Position numbers and translations under genes: made by a program | The notes under the pieces: model-generated | The model's database searches: none | The model's input: the letters and a program-made list of their open reading frames with translations, nothing else | What the model was told of the DNA's origin: nothing | In this document: positions 1 to 8,988 of the stretch, piece by piece | How the letters are laid out: the number at the start of each line of letters is the position of its first letter | How positions within the stretch are numbered: position 1 is the first letter of the stretch | Assembly (NCBI GenBank): GCA_003427395.1 | Contig: BFEA01000590.1 | Location: 686,472 to 744,707, forward strand | From: Chara braunii | Taxonomy: Eukaryota > Streptophyta > Charophyceae > Charales > Characeae | DNA: 58,236 nucleotides | Direction of reading: 5' to 3'

Positions 1-72
<72 letters not shown>
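1..72. repeat. (GA)n microsatellite
   Basis: Uninterrupted GA dinucleotide run at the very edge of the window, so its true length is unknown. Confidence 0.98.
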
Positions 73-73
<1 letters not shown>

Positions 74-380
74 TCTCAACTCAGTGTGACACGCTTTTGG
101 TCAAAACAAGAACCAAGAACGTTGCTGCTCCGCTCAGACGCCCACATACCCCGATGCCGCTGCCTACAAACGGGAGGAAGTTAGAGTGTGCAACCTAGAA
201 TGGGTTACCTACTTGCAGATCTTGCCTACCGGGTGTGACGCGTTGGGCCCCTTTAAGCTCACGGCGTTTGGATCATGTGTGACCGTCGACATTTAGGCCC
301 AGATTCAACAAGGAAAAAAAAAAAGGTTGGAGCTCTAGCTGCTCTACCCGTAAGTGGAAAAAGGCAGCTTCTTTGGCCAA

Positions 381-511
381 GGGTCTCGCCGCACTACTCA
401 CAAATGCACAAAAGACAAAAATTCACAAAAATGATGGCGGTGCATCTTTCCATGTTCTGAAAGATAATTCATTCTCATTTTCTGCATTTGGCGGGTAGTG
501 CGGCGAGACCC
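381..511. repeat. Inverted repeat (hairpin)
   Basis: A 17-bp perfect arm at 381-397 (GGGTCTCGCCGCACTAC) is reverse-complemented at 495-511. Weaker pairing continues inward through AAATGCA at 402-408 and TGCATTT at 483-489. The loop is about 75 nt. No coding potential is evident. Confidence 0.85.
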
Positions 512-917
512 CAACTCGAGATTTCCCAAGGCCACTCCGCACGCACCCCATTGAGAAAAGATAGAGTGCGGTCACCCACCCCATTGGGAAAAAACAGAGT
601 GTGGTCACTACAATTACTCTCGAGAAACTGGCAGACATTCGTAATGGCCCATGCTTATAGCCAACCAGTGGAACCTGCCTACAAGAATGTGATAGTACCA
701 ACAACCTGAAGAAAAAAAAAGAAAAATTCAAAATTGTCGCATAATTGATCAAAAGCACGGGAAAAAAATTGAAGTACCACGATCATTCAAAGGAAGAAGG
801 AACGATTGTAGTTGGAGGGAAAGTGACCCGGACACTTGAATTATAACTGAAAGTTGCAATATGGATCGAAAATTTTGAAGTTACACGAAAATTTCAACTT
901 TCACTCATATTTTCAGT
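512..917. other. Non-coding stretch with 33-bp tandem duplication
   Basis: Two adjacent 33-bp units (545-577 and 578-610) begin ACCCCATTG and contain AGAGTG(C/T)GGTCAC. The rest to 917 is A/T-rich with no recognisable gene. The integrase expected downstream of the neighbouring RNase H (minus strand) is not visible here. Confidence 0.6.
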
Positions 918-1860
918 TTATAAATTTTCTGTTGTCCTTGCATACCAATCATTTTGTTCTTCCTCTTCTTCTTTTTTGAGAATTGATTCATAGACATAGG
1001 CACTAGGGATTTCTCCCCAGCAGTCTCTTTCTTCAGGCCATAAACTCCACTTATACGAGTTTGACACTTCATAATCTTCATCATCTTTCTCATCCAAAAA
1101 ATTATCAACATAGGAAGATTCCTCAACAGTTCCTTCAATATCTTCTTCTTCATCTTTCCTCCATTCGATCCGACTTAGGCCATCTGCCCTGTTCTTCTCG
1201 GTTGGAATCTTTTCCAAAACAAAATCAAAGGTCAAAATGAAGGCTATCCATCTGCTTACTGTTGGATCTACTTGTTGGTGTTTTTTTTCTTAATTGCACC
1301 AATCACAGCAGATGCATCAGTTCCCATAATAAATCTCCTTCCAAGGACGTAGTGTCTGAAGCACCTGGACAATGGATAATGGCCAGTAATATTTCCATAA
1401 CTGGGTGTAGCCTCTTTCTGGTGGAATTGAGAGTCCTGCTCTCAAACCTGAGAGGTCTTTCCCTACCATTCTCATCTTTCTGTATGAGTACACCACCAAG
1501 GGCTACTGGTCCCCCATCTGCCTCGATGATGAAAGGTCTTTCTTCCTCATCATCGTAGAAAGACACTCCGAGCACAATACCACCATCTTTTAATTTTTCT
1601 TGTAAGGTTTCTGCAGCAATTTGTCTTTTCTCAGTCCAAGATGAGTCAGCCCCTTATCTCACTATTTCCCTCAGCGGTTCTGCAAAAGTAACAAAATGAG
1701 GTATGAAAATTCTCCAGAACCCACAAACACCCAAGAAGCTTGTAACATCCGTCACTCGTTTAAGGGGCAGAGGTCAGTTTAAAATCTTGTCTATTTTTTT
1801 GGGGTCAGGGCTCCTACCCTTGGAGAAACATCTGAAACCTAGAATTATGATCTCTGCTTG
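918..1860 (-). pseudogene. RT connection and RNase H region
   Basis: In the minus frame, a connection segment (VTSFLGVCGFWRIFIPHF around 1735-1690) precedes the RNase H-like stretch 1575-1303, with EADGGPVALGGVLIQ and RPLRFESRTLNSTRKRL, equivalent to the DAS...GAVLxQ and SRTL blocks of Ty3 RNase H. A shifted frame (1235-918) carries the terminal KNRADGLSR motif. Stops near 1770 and 1660 and a frame change near 1300 show it is non-functional. After the RNase H motif the frame becomes acidic and lysine-rich and then stops; no integrase zinc finger follows. Confidence 0.8.
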
Positions 1861-1894
1861 GAAGAGAATCGACTTTGGTCCACTGGCAGTCAGA

Positions 1895-2820
1895 TTATAC
1901 TTTTGAAGTCTCTAGGACCAGCTTCACACCCTCAGCATGCTCCCAGACAAACTTCCTGACACCGTCCCCAACCAAAGTCTCGTCTCTTACCATAGGTCCT
2001 TTAACATGATTGTCATCAATATAGAGACTGGTTATCTCAGGTGAGATATCCTGCATGACTTTGATAATATCTCTTTGAACCACTACCACGCCATTAGTCC
2101 AGCCTTGGGGCACCACGCACATCTGAATGAGGCCTCTTGGAGTGTGCATGACAGTCATTGGCCGGATAGTGGGATCAATGAGAAACTGATCATAGCCAAA
2201 ATACAAATCAATTAAAGAATAAATGCAGCGACCTGCAAAGGATTCAGAAAGGAGATCAACATTAGGGAGACTATCTGCATTACGTACCGTTACCGAGTTG
2301 AGTTTCTGGAAGTTCTGTATCCATCTCACTCCACCCCCTGGTTTCCAAAAGCAAAACCAGTGATGAACATACGGTCCATCAGCAGGCTCAGCAACATTAG
2401 ATGCAATCTTTTTGTCAAGATACTTTACTACTTCTGCCTCTTCTTTCAGGGCATACTTGGTTGGTGTATCATTCCATGAAATGTGATCGACTGTCCAGAT
2501 TTTGACCATCTTAATCATATCCACATCCAACCGCTCCCTTTCTTCATCATTAAAAGAGAATGCACCAGAGAACTCTTGACACACCTTGAAGATATATTCT
2601 TTCTCTTTAGTCAAGATGAATTGATCAGAGTCTATCTTCATCGTGTCAAACCTTTCCCTGGTGACTATATTTCCAAACTTCGCAGATTCCCTTAATGCCT
2701 TGTTAATTCTCCTTTCTTTTTTCAGTGCCACGTCATAATCTTTTTCTATTAGGACTGCCACTGGGTTCTTCTTCATCCCCTTGGGCTTGTACTTTCTTTT
2801 TGCCCCAGTGACTATTTTCC
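1895..2820 (-). pseudogene. Reverse transcriptase domain (unusual Ty3 lineage)
   Basis: About 300 residues. The N-terminal linker KRKYKPKG leads into the RT fingers (GGGVRWIQNFQKLNSVTVRN). Palm motif A is SLIDLYFGYDQ, motif B-like VPQGWTNGVVVVQ, and motif C is LYIDD with both catalytic aspartates. The usual Ty3 signature PFGLxNAPxxFQ is absent. The pattern (FDL-x-GFDQ, PxGxTN, FIDD-xxVKGP, WEHA) resembles, from memory, a Ty3 family best known in fungi. The frame is lost at 1895, at the start of the thumb. Upstream (2821-3163) is a broken linker to the protease with no recognisable motif. Confidence 0.8.
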
Positions 2821-3163
2821 TAAAAAAATATGAGTTGTTGCAAATCTCAATTCCATCTTCACACCCTTGGCAGTCTCAACAACTTTCTTAAAGGCTTCAA
2901 TCTATCCATCATCGTCTTTAAGTTTGCCAAGGGTTTTTACCATCTTTGAAATCTGATTAATATCAATTGAGACGTCTTCCTTAAATTCTCGTTTATCTTT
3001 CCCCTTTGATATTTCTTACCTTCTCAGCAGACTCTTCCCTTCCAATTGAGTTAGCTGATATCTTGTGTTTGTGATGGTAGGCCGGACAGACTACGAAAGT
3101 CTGCTCTTGAGCAGTTTCCGGGTCTTGCAGACTGATCCAGGATGACTCTTCATGACTGAAGAA

Positions 3164-3955
3164 CTAGACAATCTCCATCCTATGTAAGAATGGAGTGCCC
3201 AAAATACAGTCATGATTCAAGTCGGGTATCACGAACCCCAATAACTCGACTGCCACCATCCCAACTTTAATAGGCAGATGATCAGTAGATCCTGCCACAA
3301 AAAGTTTTCGAACAATATTGCTTAGTGTTTGCATCGCAGGTCTACCAATAGTCAGTCCATAGACTTCCATTGCTTTCTGAAAGATAAGTATCATTTCTGC
3401 CCCTGAATCCACCAAGGCTCGAATCTTCACTTGATTAATATAGATCGTTAAATAGTCACAACCCATGGTTGCGAGTCTCATCTTACATCCATGCAAGGTC
3501 CTGTTAACCTGACTAAGAAAGACCGATCCCAAATAATTAACCTTCATGCTCTTCTTCTCAATTAATTTCTTCAATTCCTCTCTCAACTTAGGTGCTAGTG
3601 TCATTGCCTCCTTGAAAGACAATGTCACTTCTGTCTCTTCCAACATTTTAGTAATTACATCAGTAATTACGGTTCCATCCTCTAGTTCACTCTTGAGTAA
3701 GAACTTTCTCTTTTTTCCTTGCTCATTTTTTCTAGGTAAAGGTTCCAGTCCTTGATCATCAAGAATTTCAATCAGAGTCTCCCCGGTCTTCCTTCTTTTT
3801 CTTTCTTCTATCATTTGAGGTGTTAAATATGCATGAACATTTCTCACTTCTCCAATCGTTGTATCCGGTTCCATAACAAGTTCTGGAGGTAAATCACCTT
3901 CAAATGTCATCATGTTAGCTGAACAAGTAGACTTGTTAGGAGAAAGTACTGCCAA
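3164..3955 (-). pseudogene. Retropepsin (aspartic protease) segment of pol
   Basis: Open frame of 263 residues. A charged N-terminal half (YLTPQMIEERKRRKTGETL and following) precedes the protease core. The catalytic motif is ALVDSGAEM (DSG triad; it cleaves Gag-Pol as a homodimer in this family), and the closing hydrophobic-Gly motif is CILGTPFL. The open frame ends in HRMEIV; a stop separates it from the RT about 340 bp further on. It abuts, at about 3960-4050, a gag fragment lying on the opposite strand. Confidence 0.82.
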
Positions 3956-4050
3956 CTAAGAGGAAATATGAGAAGTGAATTTCTCTCCTAACGAAAACTC
4001 ATCTGGAGTGATCTGGTCAGCCACATCCTCTACTAATAAAAGAGATGGGA

Positions 4051-4512
4051 AGAGGTCAAAGAAAGGATGAAAAAAGAACTTGAGAAAAACTCAGTTCCAA
4101 CTACAACCAAGGACTTACTCAACATCAGAAGAGCTAAGTATGACACTTTCAATGTTTTTCTTCAGACCTTCATACGAACAGCAAGAAGGATCTCATATTT
4201 GGACGAAACCTAGAGATACCATATATTCTTGATAAATTTTACAGACACTGAAAGTCAGACAGTCCTTAATCAAGCTCAACATTATCCTCTCAGAAGGGAT
4301 GAAATGGTTGCAATTGTCAGAAGTCTACCTACGATCTCTCATAAGAAGGGGTCACTGGATCAGATCAGTACGTTGGCCAAAGACTGGGAGACAGAGAATG
4401 GTCTATGCAGAGGGAACAATCTAAATGCTGAAAATATTATTCAGAGGGTTATGGCTAACTATATGTCTGCTAATCACGCTGTGGATGAGAAAGGGAAGAA
4501 AAAGGCAGAAAG

Positions 4513-4564
<52 letters not shown>

Positions 4565-4935
4565 AATTATGGTAAAAGAGAGGATTCTTCCAGATCCAGA
4601 AAGAATGGAGGGAAAGGTGGAAAAGAGAACAAAGAAAGAAGGAAGTATGATAAACGACCAAGGAAGAACTTTGTCTGCTATTATTGTGGTGAAGGAGGTC
4701 ATACTACCACTTACTGTAAACCATTGGAAGAGGAATTGAAGAGTGGGGTAGCAAAGAAGGATGCAATAGGTCATGGAACAAACTAGATCCCAACCATCCT
4801 GGAGGTATGCGACTTCTTGCCCTTAAGCATGATGAAAAGATGAAGAAAACGAAGAAAAAAAAAACAAATGTGAATGTTCACATTTTCATGGGTGCATTGC
4901 CTAAGAGACTCGTACAAGAACCTGATGATTCATTT
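4051..4935 (+). pseudogene. Inverted gag fragment with CCHC zinc knuckle
   Basis: Plus-strand frame. 4051-4212 reads gag-like (TTTKDLLNIRRAKYDTFNVF, stop at the end). The frame 4229-4786 continues with TLAKDWETENG, an acidic run of 17 Asp, a basic stretch and a zinc knuckle CYYCGEGGHTTTYC (CX2CX4HX4C), the nucleic-acid-binding motif of Gag. A third frame (4807-5019) holds a lysine-rich tail. The flanking gag N-terminus and protease are both on the minus strand, so this block is in reverse orientation relative to its own element. Confidence 0.75.
4514..4564 (+). repeat. (GAT)17 trinucleotide repeat within gag
   Basis: Seventeen consecutive GAT codons encode a poly-Asp tract just upstream of the basic, zinc-knuckle part of the gag fragment. 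Confidence 0.97.
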
Positions 4936-5260
4936 GCCTTGATTGAGCTTCCTCTAATTCCATCAACTCCTGAACAGCCAACCTCGAGTCAGTGTCACAG
5001 TAATATAGAAGGTGCTTAAGCTGTTGCATGTTTGTCCAGCCATAACTGAGCCCAAATAATTCATACTCGTCAAGAAAATTGTTTACTTGAGGTCCTCTGA
5101 AACAGAGAATTCTCTCATCTGGCCTCTTTGCTCTTGCGATGTCCGATCCTCCTTTTATAGTGTCAACTCTCTCTACCAGTTCCCGTACAAAACCTACTAG
5201 AGCCACCTCATTAGTCCCTGTAGAAGAACTCGGTCTCCCTTGTCCTGCCATCTTGGCCAT
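4936..5260 (-). pseudogene. Gag N-terminal capsid-like segment
   Basis: Minus-strand frame beginning MAKMAGQGRPSSSTGTNE, followed by RILCFRGPQVNNFLDEYELF and GWTNMQQLKHLLYYCD. This layout (F-x-G-x-x-V-x-x-F-L-x-x-Y-E followed by a helix) is typical of the capsid start of Ty3-type gag. Downstream (below about 4935) the frame runs into sequence that reads better on the plus strand, marking the inversion breakpoint. Confidence 0.65.
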
Positions 5261-5434
5261 AGACTCTCTGATACCCCCTTCTCTCTCTCTGTCACTTCTG
5301 TCCTTCCTTCTCGTATTTTTCAGTCTCTTACTCTTCTTGCCAGAGATACAGGTTCGTTTCTCTCTTCCCTTGTCTGCTCTACCCCTTGAGAATTTTGTAC
5401 ATAGAGGGTGTATTCAATAATAGTCTGGGTAGTA

Positions 5435-6116
5435 ATCAAAGGCAATGCAATCCTTCTCAGCCTTCCAATATAATCCTCAATCAATTATCTTTCATCATCT
5501 CTGCCCAATCTTCTATTATACCCCTTCACAGTATCCCGGATCATAAAGTATCGTGTTAGGTCTATAATCTCATAATCAAATTGTATTGCTTACAACCCGT
5601 TGCTGATTCTTCTAGCCCGAGAAACCCGTTCTCTAGAGGAGTGGTATGATATTATCTCAACAGTTCTCACTTTCACCACCTTTAATAAATAGTTTATCTC
5701 AGTCTGATCATTGACAGCTCTCAGGGCAGAGTCTCTCATACGATCAAAGAAAGGTTGCATGAAGTCAAACTCATCCAAGGTAGAAAAATTTCTTTCATAA
5801 ATCCGAAGAATTTCTTCTACCTTGACTATCCTTCCTTCCAGTACAACCCCAATCGTTAGCTATTCAACCAAGCTAAGCATTATTAACTATCATAGGCAGC
5901 ATCTGAAAGATAAATCTCAGGTTGGACATAATTAGGAATTTCGAACCTGTGTTCAAAAGTACTCAAAAGCAGGGATTTTATCAACACAATAAAATCTTTA
6001 TCTCTTGCCCTAACAATCTCAGCAATAGCCTCTAGCTGAGACATCCAATCTCTTATGTCTTTAAATCCTTCAGCAACTGAGAACTCAGGGAGCCTTTCAA
6101 ATTCTCTTACTCTCAC
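5435..6116 (-). pseudogene. Gag-like fragments, several frames
   Basis: Three minus-strand pieces: 6116-5883 (REFERLPEFSVAEGFKDIRD, a helix-rich segment), 5778-5590 (MDEFDFMQPFFDRMRDSALR ending in VNDQTEINYLL) and 5580-5435 (DLTRYFMIRDTVKGYNRRL). The short pattern D-x-M-x-x-x-A-L-x-x-V-x-D-Q-T-x-I-x-Y recurs in the LTR-borne ORF near 25740-25820. No catalogued domain is recognised; assignment to gag rests on position upstream of the capsid-like segment. Confidence 0.45.
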
Positions 6117-6299
6117 TCCCCATGTAACTTTCCTTCTGAACTTCTCTAAACACTCTTTTGTCCGCTCAAGACTGACATACGCCCTTTTAAATACTCCAAG
6201 TAGTCAACTTCCCCCTCTAGACAGCCAGAGGAGTAAGCCCTCATATCTTAACTGTCAGAGTTCAGGAATTTAACTACAGGAATATGAAATATAATATGT

Positions 6300-6818
6300 C
6301 ATTTCCCACAAATCTCATGCCTTAGGATTACAAAGGGGTTATCATAGCCTGTCACCTGATAAAGTTTATCCCTCAAGGTAGTTATCCTGGTTACTGAGAC
6401 CATTCTTCTTGGACTCTCTTCATTTCCATACAAGATTTCCCATGGCTGAGCAATCATCCCTTGAAAAGGTAACCCCTTCAACAAGAGGAGATGGTAATCC
6501 AACGAAAGGTCTGACATAGGTACTCAAGGAGAAACTCTCTCCCTCTCGCTCTAACCTTCTTTTCTCATCATGCACAATGTTTGATGCTCGTTGCCAGCAC
6601 ACACATTTTCTACACTCTTCAAATCTTTGTTTCAGCACATAAATCTCAATATCATACTCATCAAGATCAATAAAATAGCAGATAAGAACATACAAACTGT
6701 TTTGCTCTCGTCCTGGTTTCTTTATTGCCTCATACCTCACGATCTCATAGGGGATTATGACTCTCCTCGTTATAGAATTCAGGTAATTTAACAGTTTATC
6801 TGATTCGACCTTACTCAA
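6300..6818 (-). pseudogene. Unnamed 'FPYE' domain, copy 2
   Basis: Frame 6818-6420: SKVESDKLLNYLNSITRRV, IIPYEIVRYEAIKKP, YFIDLDEYDIEIYVLKQRFE, RRLEREGESFSL, then a segment ending in DDCSAMGNLVWK; a second frame continues to 6300. It aligns by eye along its whole length with the upstream copy (7330-6881), so the ORF contains a tandemly duplicated domain of about 140 residues. Function unknown. Position between minisatellite and gag suggests an extra ORF of the retroelement. Confidence 0.5.
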
Positions 6819-6880
6819 CCCCTCATGGTCTCTTACCAGTCTAAGTCAGGGTTTCTCTCTTGAGGGTGCATAGCGTCGGC

Positions 6881-7330
6881 TCATTTGACTCTTTGGTCTC
6901 GTTTCACTTTCAAAGCAAACTCAATTACCGCAGACCAATTTTCTCTTGACAAATTAATATCGGGCAAGGGAGGAGTTGAAAATCCCTCAAAGATACTAAA
7001 TCGAGTACATCCAGTGAAACTTTTATTTTTCCTCTCAAATCTCTCTTTTTCTTTCAGTACAACCTCTTCAGCAATTCCCCAACATCTCCCATACACCGCT
7101 TCAATACTTCTTTCTTTTGAGAAATAAATTATTACATCATACATGTCCAGGTCCATGAAGTAAAATGTCAGTACATAGAATCGTTCCTGCTCCTATCCAC
7201 TCTCGACCATCTCATATCTGACAGCCTCATATGGGAACACCTCTTTCTTACTTAGTGTATTCAAGGATCTCAGAAGACACTCAACCTTCTCTTGACTTGG
7301 GCCTGAATCTCTGCCAAATTTCAACCTTCT
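6881..7330 (-). pseudogene. Unnamed 'FPYE' domain, copy 1
   Basis: Minus frame with PSQEKVECLLRSLNTLSKKE, VFPYEAVRYEMVESG, one stop near 7190, then YFMDLDMYDVIIYFSKERS, KERFERKNKSF and SRENWSAVIEFALKVK. Each block has a counterpart in copy 2. A third, more diverged relative is at 27580-27750 on the plus strand (IFPYQYEH...GDIYDIRPYV), also next to the 90-bp minisatellite. 7331-7509 carries only broken frames. Confidence 0.5.
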
Positions 7331-7509
7331 CTATCTGATTTCCTCTGCTGAAATCTCTTTAGTTCTCATGACCACCAGTTCATTTCTCCTACTTCAGTAC
7401 CATGTTGATAATAAGTAGTCATATTTTTTCATCACAGTAGCTGTCAGGTATATGAGGGATCGAGACAGTCTCGTATATCACTGACATTAGTCCCCATTCC
7501 AATTTTTTT

Positions 7510-7850
7510 CTTCTGCTTTTGTTCATTCCTTGCACTTGGTGGTAGTCCGATTTTCCCCTAGCTGTTCAACTTGTGTGGAGCATGTGTTTTCCCTTGTCAC
7601 ATTCATGCTTTGTTCATTCCTTGCACTTGGTGATAGTCTGATTCTTCCCTAGCTGTTCAACTTGTGAAATGCATGAGTTTTCTTTTGTCACACTCATGCT
7701 TTGTCCATTCCGTGTCCTTGGTGATAGTCTGATTCTTCCCTAGCTGTTCAACTTGTGTGGAGCATGTGTTTTCCTTTGTCACACTCATGCTTTGTCCATT
7801 CCTTGCAATTGGTGATAGTTCGATTATTCCCTAGTTAATCAACTTGACAC
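7510..7850 (-). repeat. 90-bp minisatellite, about 4 units
   Basis: Units of about 90 bp contain, on the minus strand, ACAAGTTGAACAGCTAGGG, ATCACCAAGTGCAAGGAATG and GACAAAGCATGAGTGTGACA. Two subtypes occur, with ATGCATTTCACAAG or ATGCTCCACACAAG before the TTGAAC core. The same family forms the large array at 27757-29215. Confidence 0.92.
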
Positions 7851-7911
7851 TTGCATAGCCTAACGAGACTAAGCACCAGGGACCACATGAGACTAAGTAA
7901 AATTATGGTGA

Positions 7912-7994
7912 CGGGACAAAGTGTCGGGGACCACCGGCGGGACAAAGTGTCGGGGACCACCGGCGGGACAAAAAGTGTCGGGGACCACCGACGG
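7912..7994. repeat. 26-28-bp GC-rich tandem repeat in repeat A
   Basis: Three units of GTGTCGGGGACCACCGGCGG plus GACAAA. The homologous place in the other copy (about 51185-51270) has a diverged three-unit version on the opposite strand. Confidence 0.88.
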
Positions 7995-8605
7995 CAAGTG
8001 GTGGGGACTTGTGAAGGTCCCAAGAGAAACGACGGAGCGGCATGAGGAGATAACAATTAAAACAAGATCCACCGTCAATATCGATATTTTTTTACGACAA
8101 AAAACATTAGCACCACTAGTGGTAGCAAACGGAAAGGCCAAAAGGAAAAATAAACGTAAAGAAACATGAAGTGAGAGACATGGGATCAATCCGAAAAATC
8201 TCGGATCGACCTCCCTCAAGAAAATGCAGTCAAAAGAGACTTCATGTGAAAAATAGGCCTCCGGAAGAAAATCGGAGTAGGAGGGGCTACTGTGGGAGAA
8301 AAATAAAGGTAAAAGAAAGCTCCCATGAGCATGTGGAAGCCATTATTGCGGTCCGTGATATAACGAACTGCACCATGGGCATAAGGAGGGTCAAAACTAA
8401 TAGGAAGGGCCTAGAAAGTGGCCTTAACGGCCACTTGACACTTGACATGCTGGAAAAAGAAAGAAAATAAAAGAAAAATGTGTAATAATAAGAAAAAAAG
8501 AGTGAGAGGGAGAGTCAAAACTGACAGTCGGTAGGAAATGCCACAAATAGGGACTGACAGATCCCTATTGTCCAAGAAAGGAGGAAAAAAAAAAAGAAGA
8601 AGAAG

Positions 8606-8670
<65 letters not shown>
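8606..8670. repeat. Poly(A) run of 65 nt
   Basis: An uninterrupted A run inside repeat A, preceded by (AAG)n. The homologous position in the second copy (about 49079-49115) is a shorter, interrupted T-rich tract, so this is an expanded internal tract and not the tail of a separate insertion. Confidence 0.95.
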
Positions 8671-8671
<1 letters not shown>

Positions 8672-8962
8672 CCTTAACAGTAAAAAACGGTCACTTGGGA
8701 AGATGCATCCGCGACCAGATACATTCTGAAATATGACGGTTCCAAAAGAACTTGATTTTTTCTAGATTTTGCAGAAAAAATAAAAAAAAATCAAGGCCCC
8801 ATGCAACCGAAATACAATGGATTACATCGGGGAGGAGAAACACATGTTTTAGGTGCATCCGAGACAAATATTGAGTCTGGATGCACTTGGAAGTTGGTCG
8901 CTTCATTTTCTTTCAGTTTGGGGCAAGTTGTGGGGCTATGGGACTAGGAAAATGACCACAGT

Positions 8963-8988
8963 TGCAGTCCGAGAAATAACGGACTGCA
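8963..8988. repeat. Conserved 9-8-9 dyad TGCAGTCCG...CGGACTGCA
   Basis: Perfect 9-bp arms around an 8-nt spacer. The same dyad is perfect at 42511-42536 and 49313-49338, and degenerate versions occur near 8345, 9673 and 48930, once per repeat-A module. Spacer sequence varies while arms are kept. Confidence 0.85.

Larger units (their letters stand above)
918..7850 (-). mobile_element. Ty3-like LTR retroelement, internal region, decayed
   Basis: On the minus strand the order is minisatellite (7850-7510), two copies of an unnamed domain (7330-6300), gag fragments (6116-4936), an inverted gag piece (4935-4051), retropepsin (3955-3164), RT (2820-1895) and RNase H (1860-918). Protease before RT before RNase H is the normal Ty3-type order. 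Frameshifts and stops break all parts. No integrase and no flanking LTR pair is attributable with certainty; the LTR at 11083-13392 lies on the same strand upstream, separated by repeat A. Confidence 0.8.

Noticed and set aside
4421-4774. Poly-Ile, poly-Met and poly-His frames around 4514-4564
   Set aside because: Alternative readings of the GAT repeat; only the poly-Asp frame continues into a zinc knuckle.
7510-7850. CRISPR-like regular repeat spacing at this and the 27757-29215 array
   Set aside because: The whole 90-bp unit is conserved, with no unique spacers, in a eukaryotic retroelement context.
8538-8729. Poly-Lys frame
   Set aside because: Translation of the poly(A) run in repeat A.
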